A stretch of DNA of 7,829 bases from Nitrososphaerales archaeon (GTDB lineage: Archaea > Thermoproteota > Nitrososphaeria > Nitrososphaerales > Gagatemarchaeaceae). The first letter of the stretch is position 1. Each line of letters starts with the position of its first letter. The notes below the pieces were generated by a model. It saw nothing but the letters and a program-made list of their open reading frames with translations, ran no database searches and was not told where the DNA came from. The stretch is taken from NCBI GenBank assembly GCA_030044375.1, contig JASHVX010000128.1, positions 1-7,829 of the forward strand. Reading direction: 5' to 3'. The position numbers and the translations under genes were made by a program. This document shows positions 1-6,854 of the stretch, in pieces.

Positions 1-414
1 GTCGGACACGCTCTTGTTGTGGATGGCGAGTATCTCAGCTGCGAGGATCGCGGCGTTCCTCCCGTTGTCGACGCCCACCCCGGCCACCGGCACCCCCGGC
101 GGCATCTGGACTATCGAAAGTAGCGAGTCGAGGCCCCCGAGCTTTGCGCCCACTGGTACGCCGATGACGGGCCTCGTGGTCTGAGAGGCTATCACGCCGG
201 GGAGGTGCGCGGCGAGGCCGGCTATCCCTATGAAGACCTTCGCCTGAGAAGACGCCAGGTAGTCGCGGAGGCCCTGCGGATTCCTGTGGGCCGAGAGGTA
301 CTTCACCTCGAAGGTCACTCCGAGGTCGGTGAGCGTCTTCGTCGCGTCCTCGACGATGGCTTGGTCGCTCTTGCTGCCGGCTAAGACGGCGACGGCCGGG
401 CTCTCGACGGTCAA
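1..414 (-). CDS. purE: PurE, phosphoribosylaminoimidazole carboxylase catalytic subunit / N5-CAIR mutase (3' end cut by window edge)
   Basis: PurE produces CAIR, either by moving the carboxylate of N5-CAIR (class I, with PurK) or by carboxylating AIR directly (class II). The first 138 residues are visible; the family is usually about 160-170 long, so roughly 25 C-terminal residues are missing. Visible motifs are the nucleotide loop AGSKSD (residues 12-17), SAHRNP (41-46), AGLAAHLPG (65-73) and [14 protein letters not shown] (94-107), followed by [17 protein letters not shown]. The SAHR and AAHLPG motifs look like class I rather than the animal-type class II. The start is TTG at 414-412, overlapping the cyclo-ligase stop as TTGA; a strong GGAGGT lies 8 bases upstream, and no ATG or GTG in this frame fits better. 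It is the last visible gene of the operon. PurK is not in the window, so its presence downstream is unknown. Confidence 0.93.
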   Translation of the reverse strand, partial: MTVESPAVAVLAGSKSDQAIVEDATKTLTDLGVTFEVKYLSAHRNPQGLRDYLASSQAKVFIGIAGLAAHLPGVIASQTTRPVIGVPVGAKLGGLDSLLSIVQMPPGVPVAGVGVDNGRNAAILAAEILAIHNKSVSD

Positions 415-1016
415 GCGGCGCGACCTCCGTCGGGTATGCGGATAAGTCTCTCTTCCGTTGCTATCGCCGTCAGCCGGATGTCTTGCGCGCCTTCAGGTAT
501 CTGGTCGACGCGCTGCGACTCGAGGCCGAGCCCAATCGTCGTCACTCGCTTTCCGACACCGGCCAAGGTTGCATCGAAATATCCTTTGCCATACCCTATC
601 CTGTATCCCCTGGAGTCCCAGGCGACCAGCGGGACGAGCACGAGCTCTGCCCGCTCGAGCGGCACTGTCCTGAGGCGGCCTGGAGCCGGCTCTGGCACGC
701 CGAAGCGCCCCTCGACGAGGTCGTGGTCGTAGTCCTTGAGCTGGAAGAAGGCGAGGACGCGGCTGCCGCTTCGCGTGGACGGGACTATGACACGCTTGCC
801 GATGCTCATGGAGCGCCGGATCAGAGTCTCGGTCTGCACTTCGCCGCCCTTGGCTACGTAGACTGCGAGCGTCTTCGCATGGACGTATTCGGGAGCCGAG
901 GCGACGGTCACGGCGACGGCTGAGCTGAGCTCCGAGAGCCGTGCGGAGGGGATCTCGGCCCGCGCCTTCAGCGCGGCAGCCCTGATGCCGGCCTTCGTGG
1001 TCGGGGCCAAGGTCAC
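411..1016 (-). CDS. 5-formyltetrahydrofolate cyclo-ligase (methenyl-THF synthetase)
   Basis: This ATP-dependent cytoplasmic enzyme converts 5-formyl-THF to 5,10-methenyl-THF, returning a dead-end folate to the pool that FolD and PurN use. The 201-residue product matches the family length of about 180-200. It shows the N-terminal K8 and R12 (K..xR pattern), GGEVQTE (about 57-63), VIVPST and the diagnostic C-terminal loop [12 protein letters not shown] (137-148), close to the family GxRLGYGxGYYD. The reading frame stays open far upstream inside folD, but that extension is arginine-rich antisense-like sequence without homology. The GTG at 1016-1014 overlaps the folD stop as GTGA and has GGTGA four bases upstream, so it is the best start. 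The next gene, purE, overlaps its end by four bases. Its position after purN and folD supports a role in supplying one-carbon units to purine synthesis. The family is certain; the physiological substrate flux is inferred. Confidence 0.93.
   Translation of the reverse strand: MTLAPTTKAGIRAAALKARAEIPSARLSELSSAVAVTVASAPEYVHAKTLAVYVAKGGEVQTETLIRRSMSIGKRVIVPSTRSGSRVLAFFQLKDYDHDLVEGRFGVPEPAPGRLRTVPLERAELVLVPLVAWDSRGYRIGYGKGYFDATLAGVGKRVTTIGLGLESQRVDQIPEGAQDIRLTAIATEERLIRIPDGGRAA
423..428 (-). promoter_or_regulatory. Shine-Dalgarno of purE (TTG start)
   Basis: GGAGGT lies eight bases before the TTG at 414, inside the 3' end of the cyclo-ligase gene. It supports TTG as the purE start in the absence of ATG or GTG in frame. 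Confidence 0.75.
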
Positions 1017-1894
1017 CCTCTCACCGCCAGTGCGCGCGCCAAGCCTGCCTGGCTCGTCGCGGCGGCGACCGTGTTTTCGAGCAGCATCGCGACGGTCATT
1101 GGGCCCACGCCTCCCGGGACCGGGGTGATGTAGGACGCCTTCTGCGACACGTTGGCGAAGTCCACGTCTCCTACGACCTTGCCGCCCACCCTGCTGGTGC
1201 CCACGTCGACCACCACTGCACCGTCTCGGACCATCTCGGCGCCGAGCACGAAGTCTGGCCTCCGTCCCACCGCGGAGACCACTATGTCCGCCCGGCTCGT
1301 CAAATCTGACAGTCCCCTTGTCTTCGAGTGGCACAGCGTCACTGTCGCGTCCTCGCCGACCATGAGGTGGCACAAAGGCTTGCCGACCAGGGTGCTCCTG
1401 TTGATTATCACCGCGTGGGACCCTCGCAGCGCAACCCCGTAGTGCGCCAGCAGCGCCATGATCCCCTTGGGAGTGCAGGGGAGGATCGACTCCTCCTTGT
1501 AGACCGTCTTCCCGAGGTTCTCTGGGGTCAGGCCGTCGGCGTCTTTGGCCGGGGAGATCCTCGCGAGGATGGCCGGGGCGTGGAGGTGCCCGGGAAGAGG
1601 GAGTTGGAGGAGGATGGCGTTTACGTCCTTCCTCGAGTTCAGCTCAGAGATGAGTGCGCATACTTCTGCGTGGCTCGAGCCTGCCGGGAGGACCTGGTCG
1701 CCAGTGGCCAGCCCTATCTCGTGCGCGGCCCTGTGCTTCACTGCTAGGTAGACCTTCGAAGGCTCGTCGTCTCCGATGCGGATGGTCTCGAGCCTGGGGT
1801 GGACACCGCTCGCCTTCATGCTTGAGACCTCTTCGCGCAGGCGCGCTCGGATCTGGCGGGCGAGGGCGCTGCCGTCCATCACTATCGCAGTCAG
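1013..1894 (-). CDS. folD: FolD, bifunctional methylenetetrahydrofolate dehydrogenase / methenyltetrahydrofolate cyclohydrolase
   Basis: FolD oxidises 5,10-methylene-THF to methenyl-THF with NAD(P)+ and hydrolyses it to 10-formyl-THF, the formyl donor for PurN. Counting from GTG at 1882, Y45 and K49 form the catalytic YxxxK pair (YLAVK). They are followed by LLQLPLPGHL, PAKDADGL, PCTPKG, the Rossmann signature NRSTLVGKPL, VGRRPDF and the hallmark ITPVPGGVGPMTVAML. The length of about 290 is normal. The start is uncertain. GTG 1882 and ATG 1879 have no Shine-Dalgarno sequence and leave a product beginning at MDG. The CTG at 1894-1892 gives TAIVMDG, as FolD proteins usually begin; it forms a CTGA overlap with the purN stop and has GGAGGGTG upstream. 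I therefore drew the gene from CTG, with GTG 1882 as the conservative alternative. It lies between purN and the cyclo-ligase gene, a compact folate module. Confidence 0.93.
   Translation of the reverse strand: MTAIVMDGSALARQIRARLREEVSSMKASGVHPRLETIRIGDDEPSKVYLAVKHRAAHEIGLATGDQVLPAGSSHAEVCALISELNSRKDVNAILLQLPLPGHLHAPAILARISPAKDADGLTPENLGKTVYKEESILPCTPKGIMALLAHYGVALRGSHAVIINRSTLVGKPLCHLMVGEDATVTLCHSKTRGLSDLTSRADIVVSAVGRRPDFVLGAEMVRDGAVVVDVGTSRVGGKVVGDVDFANVSQKASYITPVPGGVGPMTVAMLLENTVAAATSQAGLARALAVRG
1021..1025 (-). promoter_or_regulatory. Shine-Dalgarno of the cyclo-ligase gene (GTG start)
   Basis: GGTGA, matching the 3' part of the usual ribosome site, sits four bases before GTG 1016 in the last codons of folD. 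This short spacing is right for that part of the pairing region. Confidence 0.5.
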
Positions 1895-2514
1895 GCCACG
1901 ACCACCCTCCTTCCGTTCACCTTCAGCCTGCCCGTCGCGAACATCTGGATGGCCTGCGGCAAGGCCTCGTGCTCGGCCCTCAGGATCCGCTCGGACAGGG
2001 ACTCTTCGTCGTCGTCGTCCTTCACCTCCACGGCCTTCTGGAGGATTATTGGTCCCGCATCGACGTCAGCGACCACGAAGTGGACTGTGCAGCCGGAGAC
2101 CTTCACCCCGTACTCCACCGCCTGTCTCTGCGCGTGGAGGCCTTTGAATGACGGGAGGAGGGCAGGGTGTACGTTGATCAGACGCCCGGCGAACTTGTTC
2201 ACGAAGCCGGCCCCTAGGATCCTGTCGAACCCTGCGAGCACGACGAGACCGTCGGACTGGCTTATCCCCTTCCGGGCGAGCTGCTCGGCAAGGAGGTCGT
2301 CGTACTCTTGCCTGCTAAGGCGGAGAGACGCGGCGTCGAGGACGACAGTGTCGACCCCGAACCTCCTCGCCACGTCGACCGCCCTCACGCCGCTCGCGCT
2401 GCTGACTACGACCGAGACGCGCGCTCCTGTGATCCTGCCGTGCGCAATCGAGTCCAGGATGGCCTCCAGGTTGGAGCCTCGGCCGGAGACGAGGACGCCG
2501 ATGTCAAGGGGCAA
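1891..2514 (-). CDS. purN: PurN, phosphoribosylglycinamide (GAR) formyltransferase, folate-dependent
   Basis: PurN transfers the formyl group of 10-formyl-THF to GAR to give FGAR. The 207-residue product is normal for the family. Visible motifs are the phosphate-binding SGRGSNL (10-16), LAGFDRIL (93-100), the active-site stretch NVHPALLP with catalytic N114 and H116, GLHAQRQAVEYG, and VDAGPIILQ with the catalytic aspartate D152. All three catalytic residues are therefore present. An acidic run, DDDDEES, follows at 167-173. The start is TTG at 2514-2512, inside the last codons of purF (11-base overlap), with AGGAG 10 bases upstream; no other usual start precedes the GVLVSG strand. Its use of folate rather than formate (PurT) fits the adjoining folD and cyclo-ligase genes. 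Confidence 0.96.
   Translation of the reverse strand: MPLDIGVLVSGRGSNLEAILDSIAHGRITGARVSVVVSSASGVRAVDVARRFGVDTVVLDAASLRLSRQEYDDLLAEQLARKGISQSDGLVVLAGFDRILGAGFVNKFAGRLINVHPALLPSFKGLHAQRQAVEYGVKVSGCTVHFVVADVDAGPIILQKAVEVKDDDDEESLSERILRAEHEALPQAIQMFATGRLKVNGRRVVVA
1903..1910 (-). promoter_or_regulatory. Shine-Dalgarno of folD favouring the CTG start
   Basis: GGAGGGTG is located within the last codons of purN. From its GGAGG core the spacing is 11 bases to CTG 1894 but 23 to GTG 1882, so it fits the CTG start better. It overlaps valine and arginine codons of purN, so part of it could be coincidental. Confidence 0.5.
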
Positions 2515-3940
2515 GCCGTCGGCTCTCCTCGGTCGGCACCGACAGGACGCCTTCCAGCTTTGAGTAGTCCCCGTCCACGCACGCGAAGCACAGCCGTTCC
2601 TTCGGTATCCCTATGGCTTCTGCCATGCCGTCGACGTCGTTGTAGTAGAACTCCTCGGCTCCGAGCGCCGATCCTACCTTGCCTGCGAGTTCGACCAGGT
2701 CGGACCCGTCCTCGGCCACCCTGTGAGCCAGCAACTCCTCGCGCGTGGGGAAGTCGATGCCCATCCTGCACGGGTGCCTTATCGGCGGGAAGGTCACAGC
2801 CATCTTCACCTTCTTGGCTCCGGACCGCTTCAGCGACTTGATGAGCGTCCTCGCGCTTGTTCCCCTCACGACGCTGTCGTCGATGACTATGACTTCCTTG
2901 CCGTCAATGACCTCCCTGATGGGTATGATCTGCTTGACGACGTCCTCCCTGCTTTCCTGCCTTGGCTCGATGAAGCTCCTTATGCTGCCCCTCCGTCTGT
3001 ACCTGTCCTTCATGAGCCCCTCGTCCATCGGTATCCCGCTGACGAGGGAGAAGCCCAGCGCCGCGGGCCTCGCGGAGTCTGGCACCGGGATTATCACGTC
3101 GCCCTGGGCCCTGAGCTTCCTGGCAAGGATCTTGCCCACCCTCTTCCTTGCCTCGTAGACGCTCACCCCGTTGAGCCTGGACGACGGGTGGGCGAAGTAG
3201 GCGTACTCGAAGGAACAGAAGGCTGAGCTCATCCTAGGAGCGTACCTGAACGACTCGACCCTGCCGCCCCTTCCCAAGACCACCATCTCCCCGGGCTCGA
3301 CGTCGCGCACGAACTCGGCCTCGACTGCGGAGATCGCACAGCTCTCTGAGGCCACGATGTGGGTCGCCGAGCGCTCGTGCCAGCCCAGCGAGAGCGGTCG
3401 GTATCCTCTCGGGTCCCTCACCGCTATGGCCTCTCCCTGGCGGTTCAGGATGACGAAGCAGTACGCGCCTATCAACTCCTTGCCTATCTTTTCGAAGGCT
3501 GAGAACCAGTCGTTCCCCTCCTTCAGGAGGCTAAGCAGCCTGAGCCCGACCACCCTGGTGTCAGACTCACAGGAGACCTCGCCGCGGTCCGCGGAGACGG
3601 TCGATGCCAGCCCTTCGACGTTGACGATGGTCCCGTTGTGGGCTATGGAGAACTCTTGCGCTATCTGGATGGGGTGCGCGTTCCCTGTGCTTGTCCGGCC
3701 CTTGGTGGAGTAGCGGACGTGCCCTATGGCTGTGCTCCCGCTGTACCCTGAGATCTCGTCGGAGTAAGTCTTCCACTCGGCCACGAGCCCGAGCCTCTTG
3801 AAGACTGGCTTGCCTGGTACCGCGAAGCCCCACGACTCCTGCCCGCGATGCTGGAGAGCTTCGAGGGTCCTGATGACCTTCGGGACCACCTCGACCCCCT
3901 TCTCCGAGTGGAGCGCGACTACGCCGCAAGCCTCTTTCAT
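2504..3940 (-). CDS. purF: PurF, amidophosphoribosyltransferase (Fe-S, N-terminal nucleophile type)
   Basis: PurF makes 5-phosphoribosylamine from PRPP and glutamine, the committed first step. The 478-residue product has an N-terminal glutaminase domain: C5 in MKEACGVV should be the nucleophile exposed after removal of a four-residue propeptide. It is followed by LQHRGQES (29-36), GHVRYSTKG (73-81), NAHP (87-90) and AHNGTIVN (100-107). The phosphoribosyltransferase half has VIVIDDSVVRGTS (350-362) as the PRPP loop. C242, C391 and the pair C451/C454 sit where the Bacillus-type enzyme binds its 4Fe-4S cluster, so a cluster is likely. The frame is open to about 4243 inside purL, but the upstream part has no PurF similarity. 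ATG 3940-3938 overlaps the purL stop as ATGA and places C5 correctly. There is no good Shine-Dalgarno sequence, only GGGGGA, so coupling to purL translation is likely. Confidence 0.97.
   Translation of the reverse strand: MKEACGVVALHSEKGVEVVPKVIRTLEALQHRGQESWGFAVPGKPVFKRLGLVAEWKTYSDEISGYSGSTAIGHVRYSTKGRTSTGNAHPIQIAQEFSIAHNGTIVNVEGLASTVSADRGEVSCESDTRVVGLRLLSLLKEGNDWFSAFEKIGKELIGAYCFVILNRQGEAIAVRDPRGYRPLSLGWHERSATHIVASESCAISAVEAEFVRDVEPGEMVVLGRGGRVESFRYAPRMSSAFCSFEYAYFAHPSSRLNGVSVYEARKRVGKILARKLRAQGDVIIPVPDSARPAALGFSLVSGIPMDEGLMKDRYRRRGSIRSFIEPRQESREDVVKQIIPIREVIDGKEVIVIDDSVVRGTSARTLIKSLKRSGAKKVKMAVTFPPIRHPCRMGIDFPTREELLAHRVAEDGSDLVELAGKVGSALGAEEFYYNDVDGMAEAIGIPKERLCFACVDGDYSKLEGVLSVPTEESRRLAP
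2525..2530 (-). promoter_or_regulatory. Shine-Dalgarno of purN (TTG start)
   Basis: GAGGAG lies ten bases before the TTG at 2514, inside the 3' end of purF, supporting TTG as the start of purN. Confidence 0.55.
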
Positions 3941-6150
3941 TGCTCTTCCCCCAGCGCCCGAGAGATACTTGACTCCTTTCCTTCGATGATCTTGGCGACG
4001 TCCACGTCTACGAGTCTCCGGCCCCGCAAGGAGATCCGCAGAGACCTGCCGCCGGCGGTCCCGACGACCGCGTACGGGACCCGAGCTCGGGCGAGCAGCC
4101 CTCCGGCTTTCGAGAGGTTCGGCTTCCTGACTGAGACTATGTACCTCCCGTGCGACTCGGAGAACAAGAGCGAGGCGGGGCCCATCCTTGTTGCGGGCGC
4201 ACCTTGCAGTTCTACTTCCGCCCCGATTGAGCGCCCCATGCAAGTCTCGGCCAGCGCGACCGCCATCCCGCCCTTCGAACAGTCGTGGACGCTCTCTGCC
4301 AGGCCGGCCCTTATCAGCCTCAGGACGGCGGAGTTCGTCCTCCTGTCTTCCTGCGGACTCGGCCTCGGCGCGACGCCATTCTGCACGCCGAAGACTGTGG
4401 AGTGGTATGCCGATCCACCGAGCTCCATCGAGGTCTTGCCGATGAGGACGATGCGGTCGCCCCTCCCCTTCAGGGCGGGACCGACGAAGCGCTCGTCCTT
4501 GTCGACCAGGCCCGCGACTAGCGCGATGGGCGTCGGTTTGATCGGCCGCCCGGTGAGCTGGTCTTCGTTGTAGAAGCTGACCTTGCCTCCTACCACTGGG
4601 ATGCCGACGCCGCGACAGTAGTCAGCGACGCCCCTGACAGCCTCCTCGAACCCCCAGTAGACACGCGCGTCTCCCGGGTCGCCGAACTGCAGGTGGTCGA
4701 CCATGGCGACCGGCTCCGCGCCCACCGATACCACGTTCCTGCAGGCTTCCGCGACGCACCCCGATGCTCCCGAGTAAGGGTCGAGGGCGCTCGCGGCGCT
4801 GTTCCCGTCGGCCTTGACCGCCAGCAGCCTGCCGTTCGGAAGCTTGAGGAGGGCCGCGTCTGCCTGGCCCGGTTTGAGCACCGTCCGCACGCCGACCTCG
4901 TGGTCGTACTGTTCGTAGATCCATCGCCGGCCTCCGACGTTCAACGAGGACAGGAGACTGAGGAGGACCTTGGACAGGTCAGGCGGGCTCTCGGGCTCGA
5001 CCCAGTCTGACTGCCTGACCGGGGCCCTCGAGTCGCGGGGGATGAGAGGCGGGTTCGCAAGGAAGTCGGCCGGAAGCCTCGCGACGACGTCGGCGCCGTC
5101 CTTGACTGTTATGTCCCCGTCGTCGGTCACGTGTCCTATGATGGTCGCAGGCACCCCGTACTTCCGAAGTATCGACAGCGCCTTCTTATGGCGCACCCTG
5201 TCGAGCACGAGGAGCATCCTCTCCTGGGACTCTGAGATCATCGCCTCGAGCGGCGTGACGTCAGGCTCGCGAAGGGACAGGCGCCTGATGTCGAGCTCGA
5301 CCCCGGTCCCTCCTTTGGAGGCGATCTCAGGGAGCGCGGAGCTTAGGCCGCCCCCACCGAGGTCCTTCATCCCCTTGACCTCGCCCGTCTCCAGGGCGTC
5401 GAGGATGGAGTCGATCAGGAGCTTCTTCATGAAGGGGTCAGGCACCTGCACGGAGGAGCGCTCGGAGTCGGCGTCCCTGGCGAGGCTCTTCGACGCGAAG
5501 GTGGCGCCCCTGACGCCGTCGCGTCCGGTGCTCCCGCCCGCCATCACCACGATGTCGCCCGGATTCTTGGCCTGTGCGAGGACCAAGTCCCTTCTCCTGC
5601 CGACTCCCACGCAGGCCACGTCCACGAGACAGTTCCTCTCGAAGGACTCGTCGAACTCCACCTCGCCTGCGACTGTGGGTACGCCGACGCAGTTGCCGTA
5701 GTCGGCGATGCCTCGGACCACGTTCCTGAAGAGCCATTGCGAGCGCTGGCTCTCGCCGATGTTGCCGAACCTGAGCACGTCGATCAGAGCGATCGGGCGC
5801 GTCCCTATGGAGAGGATGTCGCGTAGCACGCCGCCTATCCCCGTGGCCGCGCCACCGTAGGGGTCCACGGCGGAGGGGTGGTTGTGGCTCTCGATGTGCA
5901 GCGAGACCACGCAGCCGTCTCCTGCGTCCAAGACACCCGCGTCGTAACCCGGTCCCAGAAGTACCCTGGAGCCCGAGGTGGGAAGCGTCTTGAGCAGAGC
6001 CTTGGAGGACTTGTAGCTGCAGTGCTCTGACCACTCCGCGTCGATCATCGCCCACTCGACCTCGGTCGGTTCCCTGCCCAGCCTCGTCCTGGCGTATCCC
6101 GCCTCGTCTGGCGTCAGCCCGAGGACCGCCTGCGAGGACTCCTGCGTCAG
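3937..6150 (-). CDS. purL: PurL, phosphoribosylformylglycinamidine (FGAM) synthase large subunit, probable CTG start
   Basis: PurL is the ATP-dependent synthetase subunit that amidates FGAR to FGAM, using ammonia made by PurQ with PurS as the bridging subunit. From the CTG at 6150 the product has 737 residues, the size of the small bacterial and archaeal PurL. Motifs are RLGREPTEVEWA and WSEHCSYKSSK near the N terminus, ESHNHPSAVDPYGGAATG, GGSTGRDGVRGATFAS, and in the second half DHLQFGDP and VVGGKVSFYNE, the two related halves expected for PurL. The first ordinary start codon is ATG 6048, which would delete 34 residues that clearly belong to PurL. Between it and the purQ stop there is no ATG, GTG or TTG in frame. 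The CTG at 6150-6148 overlaps the purQ stop as CTGA and has a full GGAGGTG four bases upstream. The function is certain; the CTG start is strongly supported but inferred. Confidence 0.96.
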   Translation of the reverse strand: MTQESSQAVLGLTPDEAGYARTRLGREPTEVEWAMIDAEWSEHCSYKSSKALLKTLPTSGSRVLLGPGYDAGVLDAGDGCVVSLHIESHNHPSAVDPYGGAATGIGGVLRDILSIGTRPIALIDVLRFGNIGESQRSQWLFRNVVRGIADYGNCVGVPTVAGEVEFDESFERNCLVDVACVGVGRRRDLVLAQAKNPGDIVVMAGGSTGRDGVRGATFASKSLARDADSERSSVQVPDPFMKKLLIDSILDALETGEVKGMKDLGGGGLSSALPEIASKGGTGVELDIRRLSLREPDVTPLEAMISESQERMLLVLDRVRHKKALSILRKYGVPATIIGHVTDDGDITVKDGADVVARLPADFLANPPLIPRDSRAPVRQSDWVEPESPPDLSKVLLSLLSSLNVGGRRWIYEQYDHEVGVRTVLKPGQADAALLKLPNGRLLAVKADGNSAASALDPYSGASGCVAEACRNVVSVGAEPVAMVDHLQFGDPGDARVYWGFEEAVRGVADYCRGVGIPVVGGKVSFYNEDQLTGRPIKPTPIALVAGLVDKDERFVGPALKGRGDRIVLIGKTSMELGGSAYHSTVFGVQNGVAPRPSPQEDRRTNSAVLRLIRAGLAESVHDCSKGGMAVALAETCMGRSIGAEVELQGAPATRMGPASLLFSESHGRYIVSVRKPNLSKAGGLLARARVPYAVVGTAGGRSLRISLRGRRLVDVDVAKIIEGKESSISRALGEEQ

Positions 6151-6854
6151 GAGGCACCTCCGAGTGCTGATGCCAGGGACTGGAAGATGACGGAGCCGTC
6201 CGACCTTCCCTCCGGGTCGAGCAAGGAATCGACGGCCCTCTCCGGATGCGGCATCATCCCTACCACGTTTCCTTCCTTGTTGCAGATCCCTGCTATGCCG
6301 TCGAGCGAGCCGTTCGGGTTGCAGCCCCTGCCGTCGCGTTCTGTCGACTGAGCGTATCTGAACACTACCCTCCCGTCCTTCTTCAGGCTGTCCAGTTCGG
6401 CGCTGGGGAGGAAGAAGCGCCCTTCGCCATGGGCGACGGGCATCCTGAGAAGGTCACCCTTCGAGCACCGACCGGTCACCGGGGTCCTGTTGTTTTCGAC
6501 CCGCAGGGTCACCCACCTGCAGACGAACCTGAGCCCCGAGTTCCTCAGGAGGCTCCCTGGCAGCAGGCCGGCCTCGACCAAGGTCTGAAAGCCGTTGCAT
6601 ACTCCGAAGATCGGAACGCCCCTGTCGGCAAGGCGTCGGACCTCGCCTACCGACCGGCTCCTCGCGGCGATCGCGCCCGCCCTCAGGTAGTCGCCGAAGC
6701 TGAAGCCTCCCGGCAGCACGACGGCGTCGAACCTGTCGAGCCCTCCGTGCTCGTGCCACACTAGCTTCGGCCGTACCCCCTTCGTGCCTTCGAGAGCCTT
6801 CACCACGTCAAGGTCGCAGTTGCTTCCAGGGAACCTCACGACAGCGACGTTCAT
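6147..6854 (-). CDS. purQ: PurQ, FGAM synthase glutaminase subunit
   Basis: PurQ is the class I glutamine amidotransferase subunit that releases ammonia for PurL in the PurS/PurQ/PurL complex. The 235-residue product shows RFPGSNCD (7-14), VVLPGGFSFGDYLRAGAI (45-62), the nucleophile elbow GVCNGFQTL with C86, and MPHPER with H203 and E205 completing the catalytic triad. CNPNGSLDGIAGI (178-190) is the usual conserved segment before the histidine. ATG 6854-6852 overlaps the purS stop as ATGA and begins exactly at the first strand, MNVAVVRFPG; an upstream start at 6923 in the same frame adds only purS-antiphase sequence. No real Shine-Dalgarno sequence precedes it, so it probably depends on translation of purS. 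The end overlaps purL by four bases. Confidence 0.97.
   Translation of the reverse strand: MNVAVVRFPGSNCDLDVVKALEGTKGVRPKLVWHEHGGLDRFDAVVLPGGFSFGDYLRAGAIAARSRSVGEVRRLADRGVPIFGVCNGFQTLVEAGLLPGSLLRNSGLRFVCRWVTLRVENNRTPVTGRCSKGDLLRMPVAHGEGRFFLPSAELDSLKKDGRVVFRYAQSTERDGRGCNPNGSLDGIAGICNKEGNVVGMMPHPERAVDSLLDPEGRSDGSVIFQSLASALGGAS
6155..6161 (-). promoter_or_regulatory. Shine-Dalgarno of purL that decides the CTG start
   Basis: GGAGGTG, a seven-base match to the usual 16S rRNA 3' tail, sits four bases before the CTG at 6150, inside the last codons of purQ. It is the strongest ribosome site in the window and would be far too distant (over 100 bases) to serve ATG 6048. Confidence 0.75.

Noticed and set aside
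1017..1373. N-terminal extension of the cyclo-ligase by 119 codons, which could look like a fusion with another domain.
   Set aside because: It is the out-of-frame reading of folD, with no recognisable domain; GTG 1016 with GGTGA gives a normal family length.
2004..2020. GTCGTCGTC-type trinucleotide run near 2008-2018, a possible microsatellite.
   Set aside because: It encodes the acidic DDDDEE segment of PurN in frame; short and explained by the coding sequence.
3941..4243. N-terminal extension of purF by 101 codons.
   Set aside because: The extension is Arg-rich sequence inside purL. PurF homology begins at MKEACGVV, and the ATGA overlap gives the natural start with the nucleophile cysteine near the N terminus.
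3848..5701. Long plus-strand frames of about 240 codons opposite purL (3848-4573 and 4970-5701), and similar ones opposite purF, purN and folD.
   Set aside because: They are complementary to well-supported enzymes with conserved motifs, are rich in Arg, Ser and Pro, and lack starts with ribosome sites; they are shadows of high GC content.
6049..6147. A gap of about 100 bases between purQ and purL that might hold a small gene or a regulatory leader.
   Set aside because: The gap exists only if purL is started at ATG 6048; the sequence encodes the conserved N terminus of PurL in the same frame.
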